DNA of 51,717 nt, from assembly GCA_005883615.1 (NCBI GenBank), contig VBEC01000027.1, positions 1 to 51,717 on the forward strand. Reading direction: 5' to 3'. The notes beneath the pieces were generated by a model. It saw only the letters and a program-made list of their open reading frames with translations. It searched no databases and had not been told where the DNA came from. The translations under genes were made by a program, and so were the position numbers. Source of the DNA: Chloroflexota bacterium (GTDB taxonomy: Bacteria; Chloroflexota; Limnocylindria; Limnocylindrales; CSP1-4). Positions 7,038-16,592 of this stretch are shown one piece after another (the stretch's first letter is position 1; every line of letters starts with the position of its first letter).

Positions 7038-8384
7038 ATGAGCCTGCCCGTGATGCCGACGCGCATCCTCATCGTCGGCGGCGGAGGCCGCGAGCACGCG
7101 CTGGCCTGGAAGCTCGCGCACGAGCCCGGGGTCAACCGTGTGGTCGTTGCGCCGGGGTCCGACGGGATCGCCACCGAGCCGCGGGTCAGCGTCGTGCCCG
7201 AGGCGGATCCGTTCGACGCGCAGGGGCTGGTCGAAATCGCCCGGGGTCACTCCGTCGAGCTCGCCGTGGTCGGCCCGGAGGCCGCGCTGGCGGCCGGCGT
7301 CGCCGATGCCCTCAATCGGGCTGGCGTGCCCACATTCGGGCCGTCGCGTAAGGCCGCACGGATCGAGTCGTCCAAGGCCTTCTGCCACGAGATCGCTCTG
7401 GCGGCCGGAGTCCCGATGGCTCGCGGCTCGGCATTTACAGACCTCGAGCCGGCACGCCGCTTCGCCGCCCAGCTCGCGGACAGGGGCGGCGGGATCGTCA
7501 TCAAGGCCGACGGACTGGCAGCGGGCAAGGGGGTCTTCGTGTGCGACGACCTGTCGTCCGCCGAGGACGCGCTTCGCGCGCTGCTGGCGCCCGGCAGCTC
7601 TGAGGGGGTCGTGATCGAGGAGCGGCTGTTCGGTCGCGAGGCGAGCCTGATCGTGCTTGCCGACGGCCATGCTGCCCTGGCTCTCCCCGCAGCGCGCGAC
7701 CACAAGCGGCTGGCCGATGGCGACATCGGCCCGAACACCGGCGGCATGGGTGCGTACTCCCCAGTGCCGGACCTGGCTGACGAGGTCGTCGAAGAGATCG
7801 TCGGAAGCATCCATCTACCGGCCCTCGCGGAGCTGGCCCGTCGCGGCTCCCCGTTCCGCGGCGCGCTGTACGCCGGTCTGATGCTGACGCAGGACGGACC
7901 CGTGCTGCTCGAGTTCAACGCCCGCTTCGGCGATCCTGAGACGCAGGTGATCCTGCCCCGGCTGGCCGGGGCCATCGGGCCGTTGCTCCTCGCGTCGGCT
8001 CGCGGGCAGCTGGCCTCCGCAGCCGTGGCCCTTGGCCTGAGCGGTCGAACGGCGACGCTGCCAACGACCCGCTCCGCCGCCGTCGGAATCGTCCTCGCGT
8101 CGGCTGGCTATCCCGAAGGATCTCGCGCCGGCGATGGCATCGACGGTCTGGCCGAGGCTGCCGACACGCCCGCGCTCCTCTTCCATGCCGGGACGCAGCG
8201 GGACGAATCGGGCGGCTTTCGAACGAGGGGTGGTCGGGTGCTGACCGTCGTCGGCGAGGGCCCGGACCTCGCAGCGGCTCGGGCCCTCGCTGAGCGCGCC
8301 GCCGACGCGATCTCGTTCCAGGGCCTGCAGCGCCGCCACGACATCGCGGCCGACGTGCCCCAGCCGGTCGGGATCGGACGATGA
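7038..8384 (+). CDS. purD: Phosphoribosylamine-glycine ligase
   Basis: A 448-residue ATP-grasp ligase making glycinamide ribonucleotide from phosphoribosylamine, glycine and ATP. VGGGGREHALAWKL opens the N domain, GPSRKAARIESSKAF and KADGLAAGKGVFV form the ATP-grasp entry, and NTGGMGAYSP and FNARFGDPETQ are the conserved catalytic blocks. ATG 7038 has a GAGG upstream at suitable distance; an in-frame ATG at 7053 is the alternative. The stop overlaps purB by ATGA. Confidence 0.96.
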   Translation: MSLPVMPTRILIVGGGGREHALAWKLAHEPGVNRVVVAPGSDGIATEPRVSVVPEADPFDAQGLVEIARGHSVELAVVGPEAALAAGVADALNRAGVPTFGPSRKAARIESSKAFCHEIALAAGVPMARGSAFTDLEPARRFAAQLADRGGGIVIKADGLAAGKGVFVCDDLSSAEDALRALLAPGSSEGVVIEERLFGREASLIVLADGHAALALPAARDHKRLADGDIGPNTGGMGAYSPVPDLADEVVEEIVGSIHLPALAELARRGSPFRGALYAGLMLTQDGPVLLEFNARFGDPETQVILPRLAGAIGPLLLASARGQLASAAVALGLSGRTATLPTTRSAAVGIVLASAGYPEGSRAGDGIDGLAEAADTPALLFHAGTQRDESGGFRTRGGRVLTVVGEGPDLAAARALAERAADAISFQGLQRRHDIAADVPQPVGIGR

Positions 8385-9703
8385 TCCCCCGCTACACGCT
8401 GCCGGAGATGGGCGCGCTCTGGACGGACGAAGCACGCTTCGAGCAGATGCTCCGCGTGGAGATCGCCGTCGCACGCGCAGGGGCGCGGCGCGGCGTCGTG
8501 CCGGCCGAGGCGCTTGCTGCTATCGAGGGACGCGCCCGGGTGAACGTCCGGCGCATCGCCGAGATCGAGAAGACGACCGACCACGACGTGATCGCGTTCG
8601 TGTCGCAGCTCGCCGAGGCGGTCGGTCCCGAGGGCCGCTTCCTCCACCTGGGACTGACCAGCAGCGACGTCGTCGACACGGCCCTCGCGCTGCAGCTGAA
8701 GATGGCCGGGGAGCGGCTGCTGGCTGATTGCGACGCGCTCCTCGCCGCCCTCGTGCGGCGGGCCCGCGCCGAGGCCGACACCCTCATGATGGGCCGCACG
8801 CACAGCGTTCACGCGGAGCCGATCACGTTCGGTCTGAAGCTTGCGGGCTGGGCGTTCGAGCTCGACCGCGACCGCCGCCGGCTCGCGGTGGCCGTCGACG
8901 AAGTGGCGACGGGCAAGATCTCCGGCCCCGTCGGGACGTACAGCCACCTGCCGCCTGACCTCGAGGCGGAAGTCCTGGCGGACCTCGGCCTGCACGCCGA
9001 CCCCGTCTCGACGCAGATCGTCCAGCGCGATCGCCATGCCGCGCTGCTTGCCACGATCGCGATCACCGGCGGCTCCCTGGAGCGGTTCGCGACCGAGATC
9101 CGGAACCTCCAGCACACCGAGATCGGGGAGGTGCAGGAGCCGTTCGCGGCCGGCCAGAAGGGGTCCTCGGCGATGCCCCACAAGCGCAACCCGATCCTGT
9201 CGGAGCGCATTGCCGGCCTGGCCCGCCTCCTCCGCGGCTACACGCAGACGGCGCTCGAGAACCAGCCGCTCTGGCACGAGCGCGACATCAGCCATTCCTC
9301 GGCTGAACGGGTGATCTTCCCCGACGCGACGATCCTGCTCGACTACATGCTCGTGAAGATGACCGGCCTGATCGATGGCCTGGTGGTCCGCAGCGAGCGG
9401 ATGCGCGAGAACATCGAGCGGGGCCTCGGTCTGCACGCGAGCTCCCGCGTCCTGACGACCCTCGTCGGGGACGGCCGGCTGCCACGCGACGAGGCGTACG
9501 CGATCGTGCAGCGCGCGGCGCTTCGGGCGGCCGACGAACGCAAGTCCCTGCGCGAGCTCCTGGCCGTGGATCCGGCAGTGGCACGACACCTGTCGCTCGA
9601 GCAGCTCGATGCGTGTTTCGACGATGCCGCTGGACTGCGCCACGTCTCGTCCGTGATCGCGCGTCTCGACCAGCTGGAGGCTCGTGCCCGTGTCGCCCGC
9701 TAG
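8381..9703 (+). CDS. purB: Adenylosuccinate lyase
   Basis: A 440-residue fumarase/aspartase-superfamily lyase that acts twice in purine synthesis, on SAICAR and on adenylosuccinate, releasing fumarate. Visible blocks: KTTDHDVIAFVSQLAE, LTSSDVVDTALALQL, MGRTHSVHAEP with the catalytic His, and the signature loop SSAMPHKRNPI carrying the active-site Ser. It starts in an ATGA overlap with purD and runs 14 bases into purC, so it is tightly coupled on both sides. Confidence 0.97.
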   Translation: MIPRYTLPEMGALWTDEARFEQMLRVEIAVARAGARRGVVPAEALAAIEGRARVNVRRIAEIEKTTDHDVIAFVSQLAEAVGPEGRFLHLGLTSSDVVDTALALQLKMAGERLLADCDALLAALVRRARAEADTLMMGRTHSVHAEPITFGLKLAGWAFELDRDRRRLAVAVDEVATGKISGPVGTYSHLPPDLEAEVLADLGLHADPVSTQIVQRDRHAALLATIAITGGSLERFATEIRNLQHTEIGEVQEPFAAGQKGSSAMPHKRNPILSERIAGLARLLRGYTQTALENQPLWHERDISHSSAERVIFPDATILLDYMLVKMTGLIDGLVVRSERMRENIERGLGLHASSRVLTTLVGDGRLPRDEAYAIVQRAALRAADERKSLRELLAVDPAVARHLSLEQLDACFDDAAGLRHVSSVIARLDQLEARARVAR

Positions 9704-10604
9704 CCTCTTCGAACGCTCGGGCAAGGTCCGCGACCTCTACACCATCGATTCGGAGCGGCTCCTGCTCGTGGCTTCGGACCGGCTGTCGGCCTTCGACGTG
9801 GTGCTGCCGACGCCCATCCCGGACAAGGGGCGCGTGCTTACCGGCCTGTCCCGGTTCTGGTTCGCGGAGACACGATCGATCGTCCCCAACCACCTCCTGG
9901 GAGTCGACCTGGCGGGAATTCCGTCCGACGCGCAACCCATGGCCGATCCGGCTGAGCTGCGCGGGCGCCTGATGATCTGCCGCCGAGCAGGGGTGCTGCC
10001 CTTCGAATGCATCGTGCGCGGCTTCCTGGCGGGTTCCGGCTGGAAGGCGTACAGGGAGACGGGTGTGCTGTGCGGCATCGCCTTGCCCGAGGGCCTCCGC
10101 GAGAGCGAGCGCCTGCCCGAGCCGATCTTCACCCCCTCGACCAAGGCTGACGGTGGGGCGCACGACGAGAATGTGCCGTTCGCGACGGTTGCGGCCGATC
10201 TCGGCGACGCCCTCGCCGATCAGGTCCGCGACGTGTCCCTGGCGCTGTACCGCCACGGGGCGGAGGTCGCCGAGCGGGCCGGGATGCTGCTCGCCGATAC
10301 GAAGTTCGAATTCGGGCTCGACCCGACGACCGGCGAGCTGCTCCTGGTGGACGAGGTGCTGACGCCCGACTCTTCGCGGCTCTGGGACGCTGCCACGTAC
10401 ACGGCCGGCGGTCCTCAGCCCAGCTATGACAAGCAGTTCGTACGGGACTGGCTCGAGAGGGAGGGCTGGAACAAGACGTACCCGGGCCCGGAGCTGCCGG
10501 CGGCGATCGTCGAGGGCACCCGGGAGCGCTACGTGACCGCCTTCGAGCGGATCGCGAGCGCCAGCTTCGACCGTTACCTGCGCGAGGATGTGGTCGCCGC
10601 ATGA
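9690..10604 (+). CDS. purC: SAICAR synthase
   Basis: A 304-residue phosphoribosylaminoimidazole-succinocarboxamide synthase, joining CAIR and aspartate with ATP. KVRDLYTID, LLLVASDRLSAFDVVLP and the later VRGFLAGSGWKAY and KFEFGLDP blocks are family hallmarks. Length matches the longer, yeast-like form. GGAGG at 9676-9680 is well placed for the GTG at 9690 (9 nt) and too close to the GTG at 9684, so I chose 9690; both overlap the purB end. The substrate CAIR needs PurE/PurK, which are not in this window. Confidence 0.94.
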   Translation: MSPASLFERSGKVRDLYTIDSERLLLVASDRLSAFDVVLPTPIPDKGRVLTGLSRFWFAETRSIVPNHLLGVDLAGIPSDAQPMADPAELRGRLMICRRAGVLPFECIVRGFLAGSGWKAYRETGVLCGIALPEGLRESERLPEPIFTPSTKADGGAHDENVPFATVAADLGDALADQVRDVSLALYRHGAEVAERAGMLLADTKFEFGLDPTTGELLLVDEVLTPDSSRLWDAATYTAGGPQPSYDKQFVRDWLEREGWNKTYPGPELPAAIVEGTRERYVTAFERIASASFDRYLREDVVAA

Positions 10605-10909
10605 GCCCGACCACGAGCTTCCGATTCGCGGTCAACGTGACGCCGAAGCCCGGGATCCTCGATCCGCAGGGTCGAGCCGTCGAGGGCAGCCTCGGCCACC
10701 TCGGCCTGTCGGGGATCCACGACGTCCGGGTCGGCCGCCGAGTCGAGCTCACCGTCGAGGCGGCCGGCGAAGCCGCGGCACGCGAGGTTGTCGAGCGGCT
10801 GGCGTCGGAGCTCCTCTCCAACCCGTTGATCGAGGCATACGAGGTCGAAGCGATCGGGGCGGCATCCTCCGCGCGGGGCGACGGCGCGGCACGAGAGGCC
10901 AGGGCGTGA
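10601..10909 (+). CDS. purS: FGAM synthase subunit PurS
   Basis: A 102-residue subunit that bridges PurQ and PurL and helps channel ammonia. The N-terminal part (FAVNVTPKPGILDPQG, then VRVGRRVEL and ANPLIE-like SNPLIEAYEV) is the full PurS fold. About 20 extra Ala/Arg-rich residues follow the usual end. It overlaps purC by ATGA and purQ by GTGA. Its presence means the FGAM synthase here is the three-part PurS-PurQ-PurL type, not the large single-chain type. Confidence 0.93.
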   Translation: MSPTTSFRFAVNVTPKPGILDPQGRAVEGSLGHLGLSGIHDVRVGRRVELTVEAAGEAAAREVVERLASELLSNPLIEAYEVEAIGAASSARGDGAAREARA

Positions 10910-11670
10910 CCGTTCGCGTTGGGGTGGTCACCTTTCCCGGCTCGAATCGTGACGCGGATGCGATGGCGGCGCTGGCCCTGGCCGGTGCCGAACCGGTCGC
11001 CCTGTGGCACGAATCGCCCGACCTTCAGGGGGTGTCCGCGGTGATTCTGCCCGGCGGTTTCGCGTACGGCGACTATCTCCGCGCCGGTGTCATCGCCCGC
11101 TTCAGCCCGGTCATGCGCGCGGTCTCAGCCTTTGCGGAGCACGGCGGGCTCGTTCTGGGCATCTGCAACGGGTTCCAGGTGCTGGCGGAGGCTGGCCTCG
11201 TACCGGGAGCCCTGCTTCGCAACCGCTCCCTGCGGTTCGTGTGCCGGCAGGTTGCCATCACGGCCGAGCGGCGCGACACACCGTTCACTCGGGCGATCCC
11301 CGACCGCCATCCGCTGCGCATGCCGGTTGCTCATGGCGAAGGCTGCTACTACGCCGACGAGGCCACCCTGGCGGAGCTCGAGGCCGGCGGCGGAGTCCTC
11401 TTCCGCTACGCGCGCGAGGACGGAACGCCTGCCTGGGCGGCCGACGACCAGGCCAATCCGAATGGCTCGCTGCGAGGAATCGCCGGCGTGATCAGCACGC
11501 GCGGCAACGTGGCCGGCCTCATGCCGCACCCGGAGACGGCAGTGGAGGCCGCCCTGGGTTCTGACGACGGGCTGCTGATCATCCGGTCGCTCGTCGAGAG
11601 CGCCGCCGAGCGCGCCGCGGCCGGCGGCCCGGCACTGGTCGGTGGGCCGGCGCTGGTCGGGGCCCGATGA
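10906..11670 (+). CDS. purQ: FGAM synthase glutaminase subunit PurQ
   Basis: A 254-residue class I glutamine amidotransferase that feeds ammonia to Pur[16 protein letters not shown] at the N-terminus, [13 protein letters not shown], the nucleophile in GICNGFQVL (C87) and the His-Glu pair in [10 protein letters not shown] complete the triad. The GTG in the overlap with purS matches the family N-terminus. The last 25 residues exceed the usual length and include a short duplicated piece, [12 protein letters not shown], coming from an 18-base tandem repeat near 11625-11665. Confidence 0.96.
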   Translation: MTVRVGVVTFPGSNRDADAMAALALAGAEPVALWHESPDLQGVSAVILPGGFAYGDYLRAGVIARFSPVMRAVSAFAEHGGLVLGICNGFQVLAEAGLVPGALLRNRSLRFVCRQVAITAERRDTPFTRAIPDRHPLRMPVAHGEGCYYADEATLAELEAGGGVLFRYAREDGTPAWAADDQANPNGSLRGIAGVISTRGNVAGLMPHPETAVEAALGSDDGLLIIRSLVESAAERAAAGGPALVGGPALVGAR

Positions 11671-13991
11671 CCGCGCTGGAAGAGCGGCCGGAGGTGGCCG
11701 ATCTCGGGCTCCATCGGCAGCTTGGGCTGACCGACGAGGAGCTCGATGCGATCCGCTCCAGGCTCGGACGCGATCCCAACGACCTGGAGCTCGCGATGTT
11801 CAGTGTCATGTGGAGCGAGCACTGCTCGTACAAGAGCTCCCGCCCGTTGCTGCGTACATTGCCGACGAGCGGCGCGGGCGTCTTAGCCGGGCCCGGCGAG
11901 AACGCGGGCGTGATCTCGATCGGCGACGGGCTCGCGGTAGCTTTCAAGATCGAATCGCACAATCATCCCTCGGCCGTCGAGCCGTACCAGGGCGCGGCAA
12001 CGGGGGTGGGCGGCATCCTGAGAGACATCTTCACGATGGGCGCCCGGCCGATAGCCGTGCTCGATGCCCTTCGTTTCGGCGACCCGGCGGATCCGTGGAC
12101 CCGCCACCTGGTGGACGGCGTCGTGCGCGGCGTCGGCGGTTACGGCAATTGCGTGGGTGTGCCGACCGTCGGTGGCGAGCTCGTGTTCGATCCTTCGTAC
12201 CAGGGCAACCCGGCGGTCAACGTGATGGCCATCGGCCTGCTCGACGAGCGCCTGCTGACGCGAGCGGTCGCTCCGGGCCCCGGGAACCTCGTCGTGCTGT
12301 TCGGATCGACGACGGGTCGCGACGGCATCGGCGGCGCGTCTGTGCTGGCGTCCGCGACCTTCCTCGACGGCGATTCGTCCAAGCGGCCGTCCGTGCAGGT
12401 CGGCGACCCGTTCGCCGAGAAGCTGCTCATCGAGGCTTCGCTGGAGCTCATCGAGCACGGCTTGATCGAAGGCCTCCAGGACCTCGGCGCCGGGGGTGTG
12501 ACCTGCGCGACCTCCGAGACGGCCGATCGCGCAGGGACCGGGATCCTCGTCGACCTCGAGGCGATTCCCAGGCGCGAGCCCGACATGGCCCCGTTCGAGG
12601 TGATGATCTCCGAGTCGCAGGAGCGGATGCTGGCGGTTGTCCGCCCGGACCATCTCGACGCGGTTCGGGAGGTCTGCGAGCGGTGGGGGCTGCCGGTCGC
12701 GGTGATCGGCCGGGTGACTGCCGACGGCGACCTTGCGGTCGTCTCCCGTGGCGGGGAGCTCGCGCGCGTGCCGGCCCGAGCGCTGACGTCGGACGCGATC
12801 GTGCACGAGCGCCTTGCGGCGCCGCCGGCCCGCCGGCGGCTGGCACCGGCACCGGGCGTGCCGGTCCTCCCAAGCGATGCTCTTCCCGAGCGCGGAATGG
12901 ATCCCGGCGCCGTGCTGCTGGCGCTCATCGGGTCCCCAAACCTGTCGTCACGGCGGTGGGTCTACGAGCAGTACGACAGCAACGTAGGCGCGAACACCAT
13001 CGTGCCGCCGGGGACCGGCGCGGCGGTCGTCCGCGTCAGAGGCACGTCGAAGGTCCTCGTCGCCTCGGCCGATGGGAACCAGTCGGTATCAGCCATCGAC
13101 CCGGCCCTCGGCGCCGCCCTGAGCGTGGCGGAAGCCACGCGCAATGTCTCGATCACCGGCGCCCGGCCGCTGGGCGTGACGAACTGCCTCAACTTCGGCG
13201 ACCCAACTCGGCCCGAGGCTTTCTGGCAGCTGTCCGAAGCGGTTCGGGGATTGGGCGATGCCTGCCGCGCCCTGGGCCTGCCGGTCACGGGCGGCAACGT
13301 GTCGCTCTACAACGAGTCGCCCGGGCGGGCCATCGCCCCGACGCCCGAGATCGGCGTCGTCGGGTTGCTCGAGGACCTCTCGAAGCTGGTCTCGCCGGCC
13401 TTCCGTACCGCGGGAGACGTGGTCGTGATCGTCGGGCAGGTCAGCCCGGGGCTGGCGGGCAGCGCCTACGCGACGCTGGCTGGCGTTGCACCCGAGGACG
13501 GGCCGCCCGCGCTCGATCTCGCAGCCGAGGCCGCCCTCCAGGCATTCGTTCGCGAGGCCGCGGACCGCAGCCTGGTTGCCAGCGCCCAGGACGTCTCGGC
13601 GGGTGGGCTGGCCGTTGCCCTCGCCGAGTCGGCGATCTGGGGCGAGATCGGCGGCCACCTCCGTTTGCCGATCGGCAACTCGCCCGCGGTCGAGCTGTTC
13701 GGCGAGAGTCCATCTCGAGTGGTCCTCACGAGCACGCCGCGCCATGCTGCGGCCCTCGTCCTGCTGGCGCGGCAGTTCGGACTGCCGGTCGAACAGGTCG
13801 GGGTCGTTGGCGGCGACCGGCTGATCGTGGAGCTGACGGGCGCCGGCGCGACCGGTGCGGCCGAGGAACGCGGCTCTCGCGTCGCCGACGCGCTGGACGT
13901 CCCCGTGTCACACCTGGCGCACGCGTGGGAGCACGGCCTCGTGCGTGCCCTGGGCCAGGAGCCCGACGCGCTGCCGCTGGGGGAGGGCTGA
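11667..13991 (+). CDS. purL: FGAM synthase subunit PurL (small type)
   Basis: A 774-residue phosphoribosylformylglycinamidine synthase, converting FGAR to FGAM with ATP and ammonia. [12 protein letters not shown] near the N-terminus, [32 protein letters not shown] and the second-half NVSLYNES and [16 protein letters not shown] mark the duplicated AIRS-like fold. The length is that of the small PurL working with PurS and PurQ, both encoded directly upstream. It begins in an ATGA overlap with purQ, and purF starts 4 bases after its stop. Confidence 0.97.
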   Translation: MTALEERPEVADLGLHRQLGLTDEELDAIRSRLGRDPNDLELAMFSVMWSEHCSYKSSRPLLRTLPTSGAGVLAGPGENAGVISIGDGLAVAFKIESHNHPSAVEPYQGAATGVGGILRDIFTMGARPIAVLDALRFGDPADPWTRHLVDGVVRGVGGYGNCVGVPTVGGELVFDPSYQGNPAVNVMAIGLLDERLLTRAVAPGPGNLVVLFGSTTGRDGIGGASVLASATFLDGDSSKRPSVQVGDPFAEKLLIEASLELIEHGLIEGLQDLGAGGVTCATSETADRAGTGILVDLEAIPRREPDMAPFEVMISESQERMLAVVRPDHLDAVREVCERWGLPVAVIGRVTADGDLAVVSRGGELARVPARALTSDAIVHERLAAPPARRRLAPAPGVPVLPSDALPERGMDPGAVLLALIGSPNLSSRRWVYEQYDSNVGANTIVPPGTGAAVVRVRGTSKVLVASADGNQSVSAIDPALGAALSVAEATRNVSITGARPLGVTNCLNFGDPTRPEAFWQLSEAVRGLGDACRALGLPVTGGNVSLYNESPGRAIAPTPEIGVVGLLEDLSKLVSPAFRTAGDVVVIVGQVSPGLAGSAYATLAGVAPEDGPPALDLAAEAALQAFVREAADRSLVASAQDVSAGGLAVALAESAIWGEIGGHLRLPIGNSPAVELFGESPSRVVLTSTPRHAAALVLLARQFGLPVEQVGVVGGDRLIVELTGAGATGAAEERGSRVADALDVPVSHLAHAWEHGLVRALGQEPDALPLGEG

Positions 13992-13995
13992 CCGC

Positions 13996-15486
13996 ATGTG
14001 TGGCGTCTTCGGAGCGGTGGTGCCCGGTAGCGGAACGATCGACGGTGGCCAGGTCGCCGCGCTCGGCCTGTTCGCGCTCCAGCACCGCGGGCAGGAATCG
14101 GCCGGCCTGGCGGTCAGCGACGGCGAGCAGCTCATGGTGTACAAGGACCTCGGCCTGATCTCGTCGGTGCTCGACGAGCGGCGCCTGCCGTCGCTGCGGG
14201 GCCGGCTGGCCATCGCCCACTGCCGCTATTCCACGACCGGCTCGACCGTGTGGGAAAACGCCCAGCCCACGTTCCGACTCGGGCCCCGCCGCGCGATCGC
14301 CATCGGCCACAACGGAAACCTGGTCAACACGCGCGAGCTCCTCGGACAGCTTCGCGGCGGGCGGGCACGTCTGCCTGCCTCGACCGACACGGAGCTGTTG
14401 ACGGCGCTGCTGGCCGACGAGCCCGCGGCGGACACGGTCGACGCGTTGATTCGGGTCCTGCCGCGCGTCCGCGGCGCGTACAGCCTCGTGATCCTGGATG
14501 ACCGCCGGGTCATCGGCGTGCGGGATCCGCACGGCTTCCGGCCGCTGGTGCTGGGCCGCCTCCCAGTGGACGCCGACGGGTCGCCGTCGGGCGCGGATGC
14601 GCCGGGCCTGTGGGGCGACGACGCGGCGAACACCGGCTGGCTGCTCTCGTCCGAAACCGCCGGCCTCGACATCGTGGGCGGGGAGTACGTGCGCGATGTC
14701 GAGCCGGGCGAGATCGTGATCCTGGAGGAGGGCCGCGAGCCTCGCTCGGTCCGTTTCGCGCCCGCCCAGCCAGCCCTGTGCGTCTTCGAGCTGATCTACT
14801 TCGCACGGCCCGATTCGTACATGGAGGGCCGCAACCTGTACGAGGCCCGCCGGCGAATGGGCATGGAGCTGGCTGGCGAGCACCCGGCCGACGGGGACCT
14901 GGTGATGCCCGTTCCCGACACGGGAGCGCCGGCGGCTGCCGGATTCGCCGAGGCCTCGGGCTCGCCCTATCGCGAAGGCCTCGTTCGCAACCGCTACACC
15001 GGCCGGACGTTCATCCAGCCTTCCCAGACGATGCGCCAGAGGGGCGTCACCATCAAGCTGAACCCCTTGCGTGAAGTCGTGCGCGGGCGGCGGCTCACAG
15101 TAGTGGACGATTCGATCGTGCGCGGAAACACCACCAAGCAGATCGTGGCGCTGCTGCGCCGAGCGGGCGCGGAAGAGGTCCACCTCCGAATCAGCGCCCC
15201 GCCCATCTACCACCCCTGCTTCTACGGGATCGACACGCAGATCGAGAAGGAGCTGATCGCGGCGACGCACACGGTTGAGGAGATCAGGACCTTCGTCGGC
15301 GCGGATTCGCTGGGGTACCTGTCGATCGGCGGGGTCCTGCGTGCTCTCGACCTGCCGTACGACCGGTTCTGCTTCGCCTGTTTCGACGGCAACTACCCGG
15401 AGCCCGTGCCGTACGACGCGTCGCGCCGCAAGTTCATGCTCGAGGAGGACGGCGAGGTCCTGTCACTCGTGGGTGTGTCCGGCTGA
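13996..15486 (+). CDS. purF: Amidophosphoribosyltransferase
   Basis: A 496-residue enzyme of the first committed step, PRPP plus glutamine to phosphoribosylamine. The start ATG is followed at once by Cys2 (MCGVFGAV), the glutaminase nucleophile, so there is no propeptide as in the Bacillus enzyme. HRGQESAGLAV, the phosphoribosyltransferase loop VVDDSIVRGNTT (369-380) and four cysteines at 262, 408, 459 and 462 (CFAC near the C-terminus) match the 4Fe-4S class. GGGAGGG precedes the start. As the entry enzyme it is the expected point of feedback by AMP and GMP. Confidence 0.97.
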   Translation: MCGVFGAVVPGSGTIDGGQVAALGLFALQHRGQESAGLAVSDGEQLMVYKDLGLISSVLDERRLPSLRGRLAIAHCRYSTTGSTVWENAQPTFRLGPRRAIAIGHNGNLVNTRELLGQLRGGRARLPASTDTELLTALLADEPAADTVDALIRVLPRVRGAYSLVILDDRRVIGVRDPHGFRPLVLGRLPVDADGSPSGADAPGLWGDDAANTGWLLSSETAGLDIVGGEYVRDVEPGEIVILEEGREPRSVRFAPAQPALCVFELIYFARPDSYMEGRNLYEARRRMGMELAGEHPADGDLVMPVPDTGAPAAAGFAEASGSPYREGLVRNRYTGRTFIQPSQTMRQRGVTIKLNPLREVVRGRRLTVVDDSIVRGNTTKQIVALLRRAGAEEVHLRISAPPIYHPCFYGIDTQIEKELIAATHTVEEIRTFVGADSLGYLSIGGVLRALDLPYDRFCFACFDGNYPEPVPYDASRRKFMLEEDGEVLSLVGVSG

Positions 15487-16592
15487 TGAGTGGCCTGCCG
15501 CGCGATCGACCCGCGTACGCCGCCTCAGGCGTCGATGTCGCGGCGGGCGATCGGGCCGTCGAGCTCATGCGCCACGCGGTCGAGGGCACGCGGCGGCCGG
15601 AGGTCCTCCACGGGATCGGCGACTTTGGCGCGGCAGTCGGAGTGCCGGCCGGCTACCGAGACCCGGTGTTCGTGCTGTCAACCGATGGAGTGGGCACGAA
15701 GACGGCCATCGCCACGGCCCTCGGGCGCTACGACACGATCGGCCAGGACCTCGTTGCGATGTGTGCCGACGATGTGGTCTGCTCCGGAGCCGAGCCGGTG
15801 TGGATGCTCGACTACCTGGCCGTCGGTCGGGTGATCCCGGAGCGCGTGGCCGAGATCGTCGGCGGCATCGCCGAAGGCTGCCGCCGGGCGGGTTGCGCGC
15901 TCGTCGGCGGCGAGACCGCCGAGCACCCGGGGCTCATGGCCGCCGACGAGTTCGACGTTGCCGGCTTCTGCGTCGGCGTGGTCGAACGCGAACGACGCCT
16001 CGCCCCGGCGCTGGTCCGCGAAGGCGACGCCCTGGTCGGGCTGGCCGCTGCAGGACTCCACGCGAACGGCTTCTCCCTGGTTCGTGAGCTCGTCCGGACG
16101 TCCGACCTTGATCTGACCGCGCCCTACGCCGAGGTTGTCCGTCGCTGGCTGCCCGCTGCCGATATCGAGGACGAGTGGGCCGGCCTCCCTCTTGGAGAAG
16201 TGCTCCTCCAGCCTACGCGGATCTACGCGCCGGCCATCCTTGAGCTGCTCCGCCGCGTCGAGGTGCACCGGCTCGCTCATGTCACCGGCGGCGGCTTGCC
16301 CGGCAACGTGCCGCGAATGCTGCCCGACGGCCTAGGTGCCCGCCTCGATCCCGCGCGCTGGCCGATGCCGACGGTCCTGAGCCTGCTCGGTGAGGTAGGC
16401 GGCCTCGACGGGGGGGAGCTGCGGTCGACGTTCAACGGGGGCCTCGGTATGGTCGCCGCCCTTCCCCGGCAGGAAGTGACCCCGGCGATTGAGGAGCTCG
16501 AGCACCGCGGCATCCAGGCGTGGGAGGTCGGCCGCGTCGAGAGCCTGGCGAACCTGGGGGGCGTGCGCTACGTCGAGGCGCCGATCGAGTGA
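15486..16592 (+). CDS. purM: AIR synthetase
   Basis: A 368-residue phosphoribosylformylglycinamidine cyclo-ligase making aminoimidazole ribonucleotide from FGAM. LSTDGVGTKTAIA, DLVAMCADDVVCSGAEPVWMLDY, LVGGETAEHPG and HVTGGGLPGN are the conserved blocks of the AIRS fold. Start overlaps the purF stop by one base (TGATG). It ends in a GTGA overlap with the following fusion gene. Confidence 0.97.
   Translation: MSGLPRDRPAYAASGVDVAAGDRAVELMRHAVEGTRRPEVLHGIGDFGAAVGVPAGYRDPVFVLSTDGVGTKTAIATALGRYDTIGQDLVAMCADDVVCSGAEPVWMLDYLAVGRVIPERVAEIVGGIAEGCRRAGCALVGGETAEHPGLMAADEFDVAGFCVGVVERERRLAPALVREGDALVGLAAAGLHANGFSLVRELVRTSDLDLTAPYAEVVRRWLPAADIEDEWAGLPLGEVLLQPTRIYAPAILELLRRVEVHRLAHVTGGGLPGNVPRMLPDGLGARLDPARWPMPTVLSLLGEVGGLDGGELRSTFNGGLGMVAALPRQEVTPAIEELEHRGIQAWEVGRVESLANLGGVRYVEAPIE

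Noticed and set aside
13726-15270. A 514-codon minus-strand frame across purL and purF
   Set aside because: Shadow of two well-conserved genes; no domain, start signal or conserved motif. Similar antisense frames at 8108-9724, 17579-19114 and 23335-25185 were rejected for the same reason.
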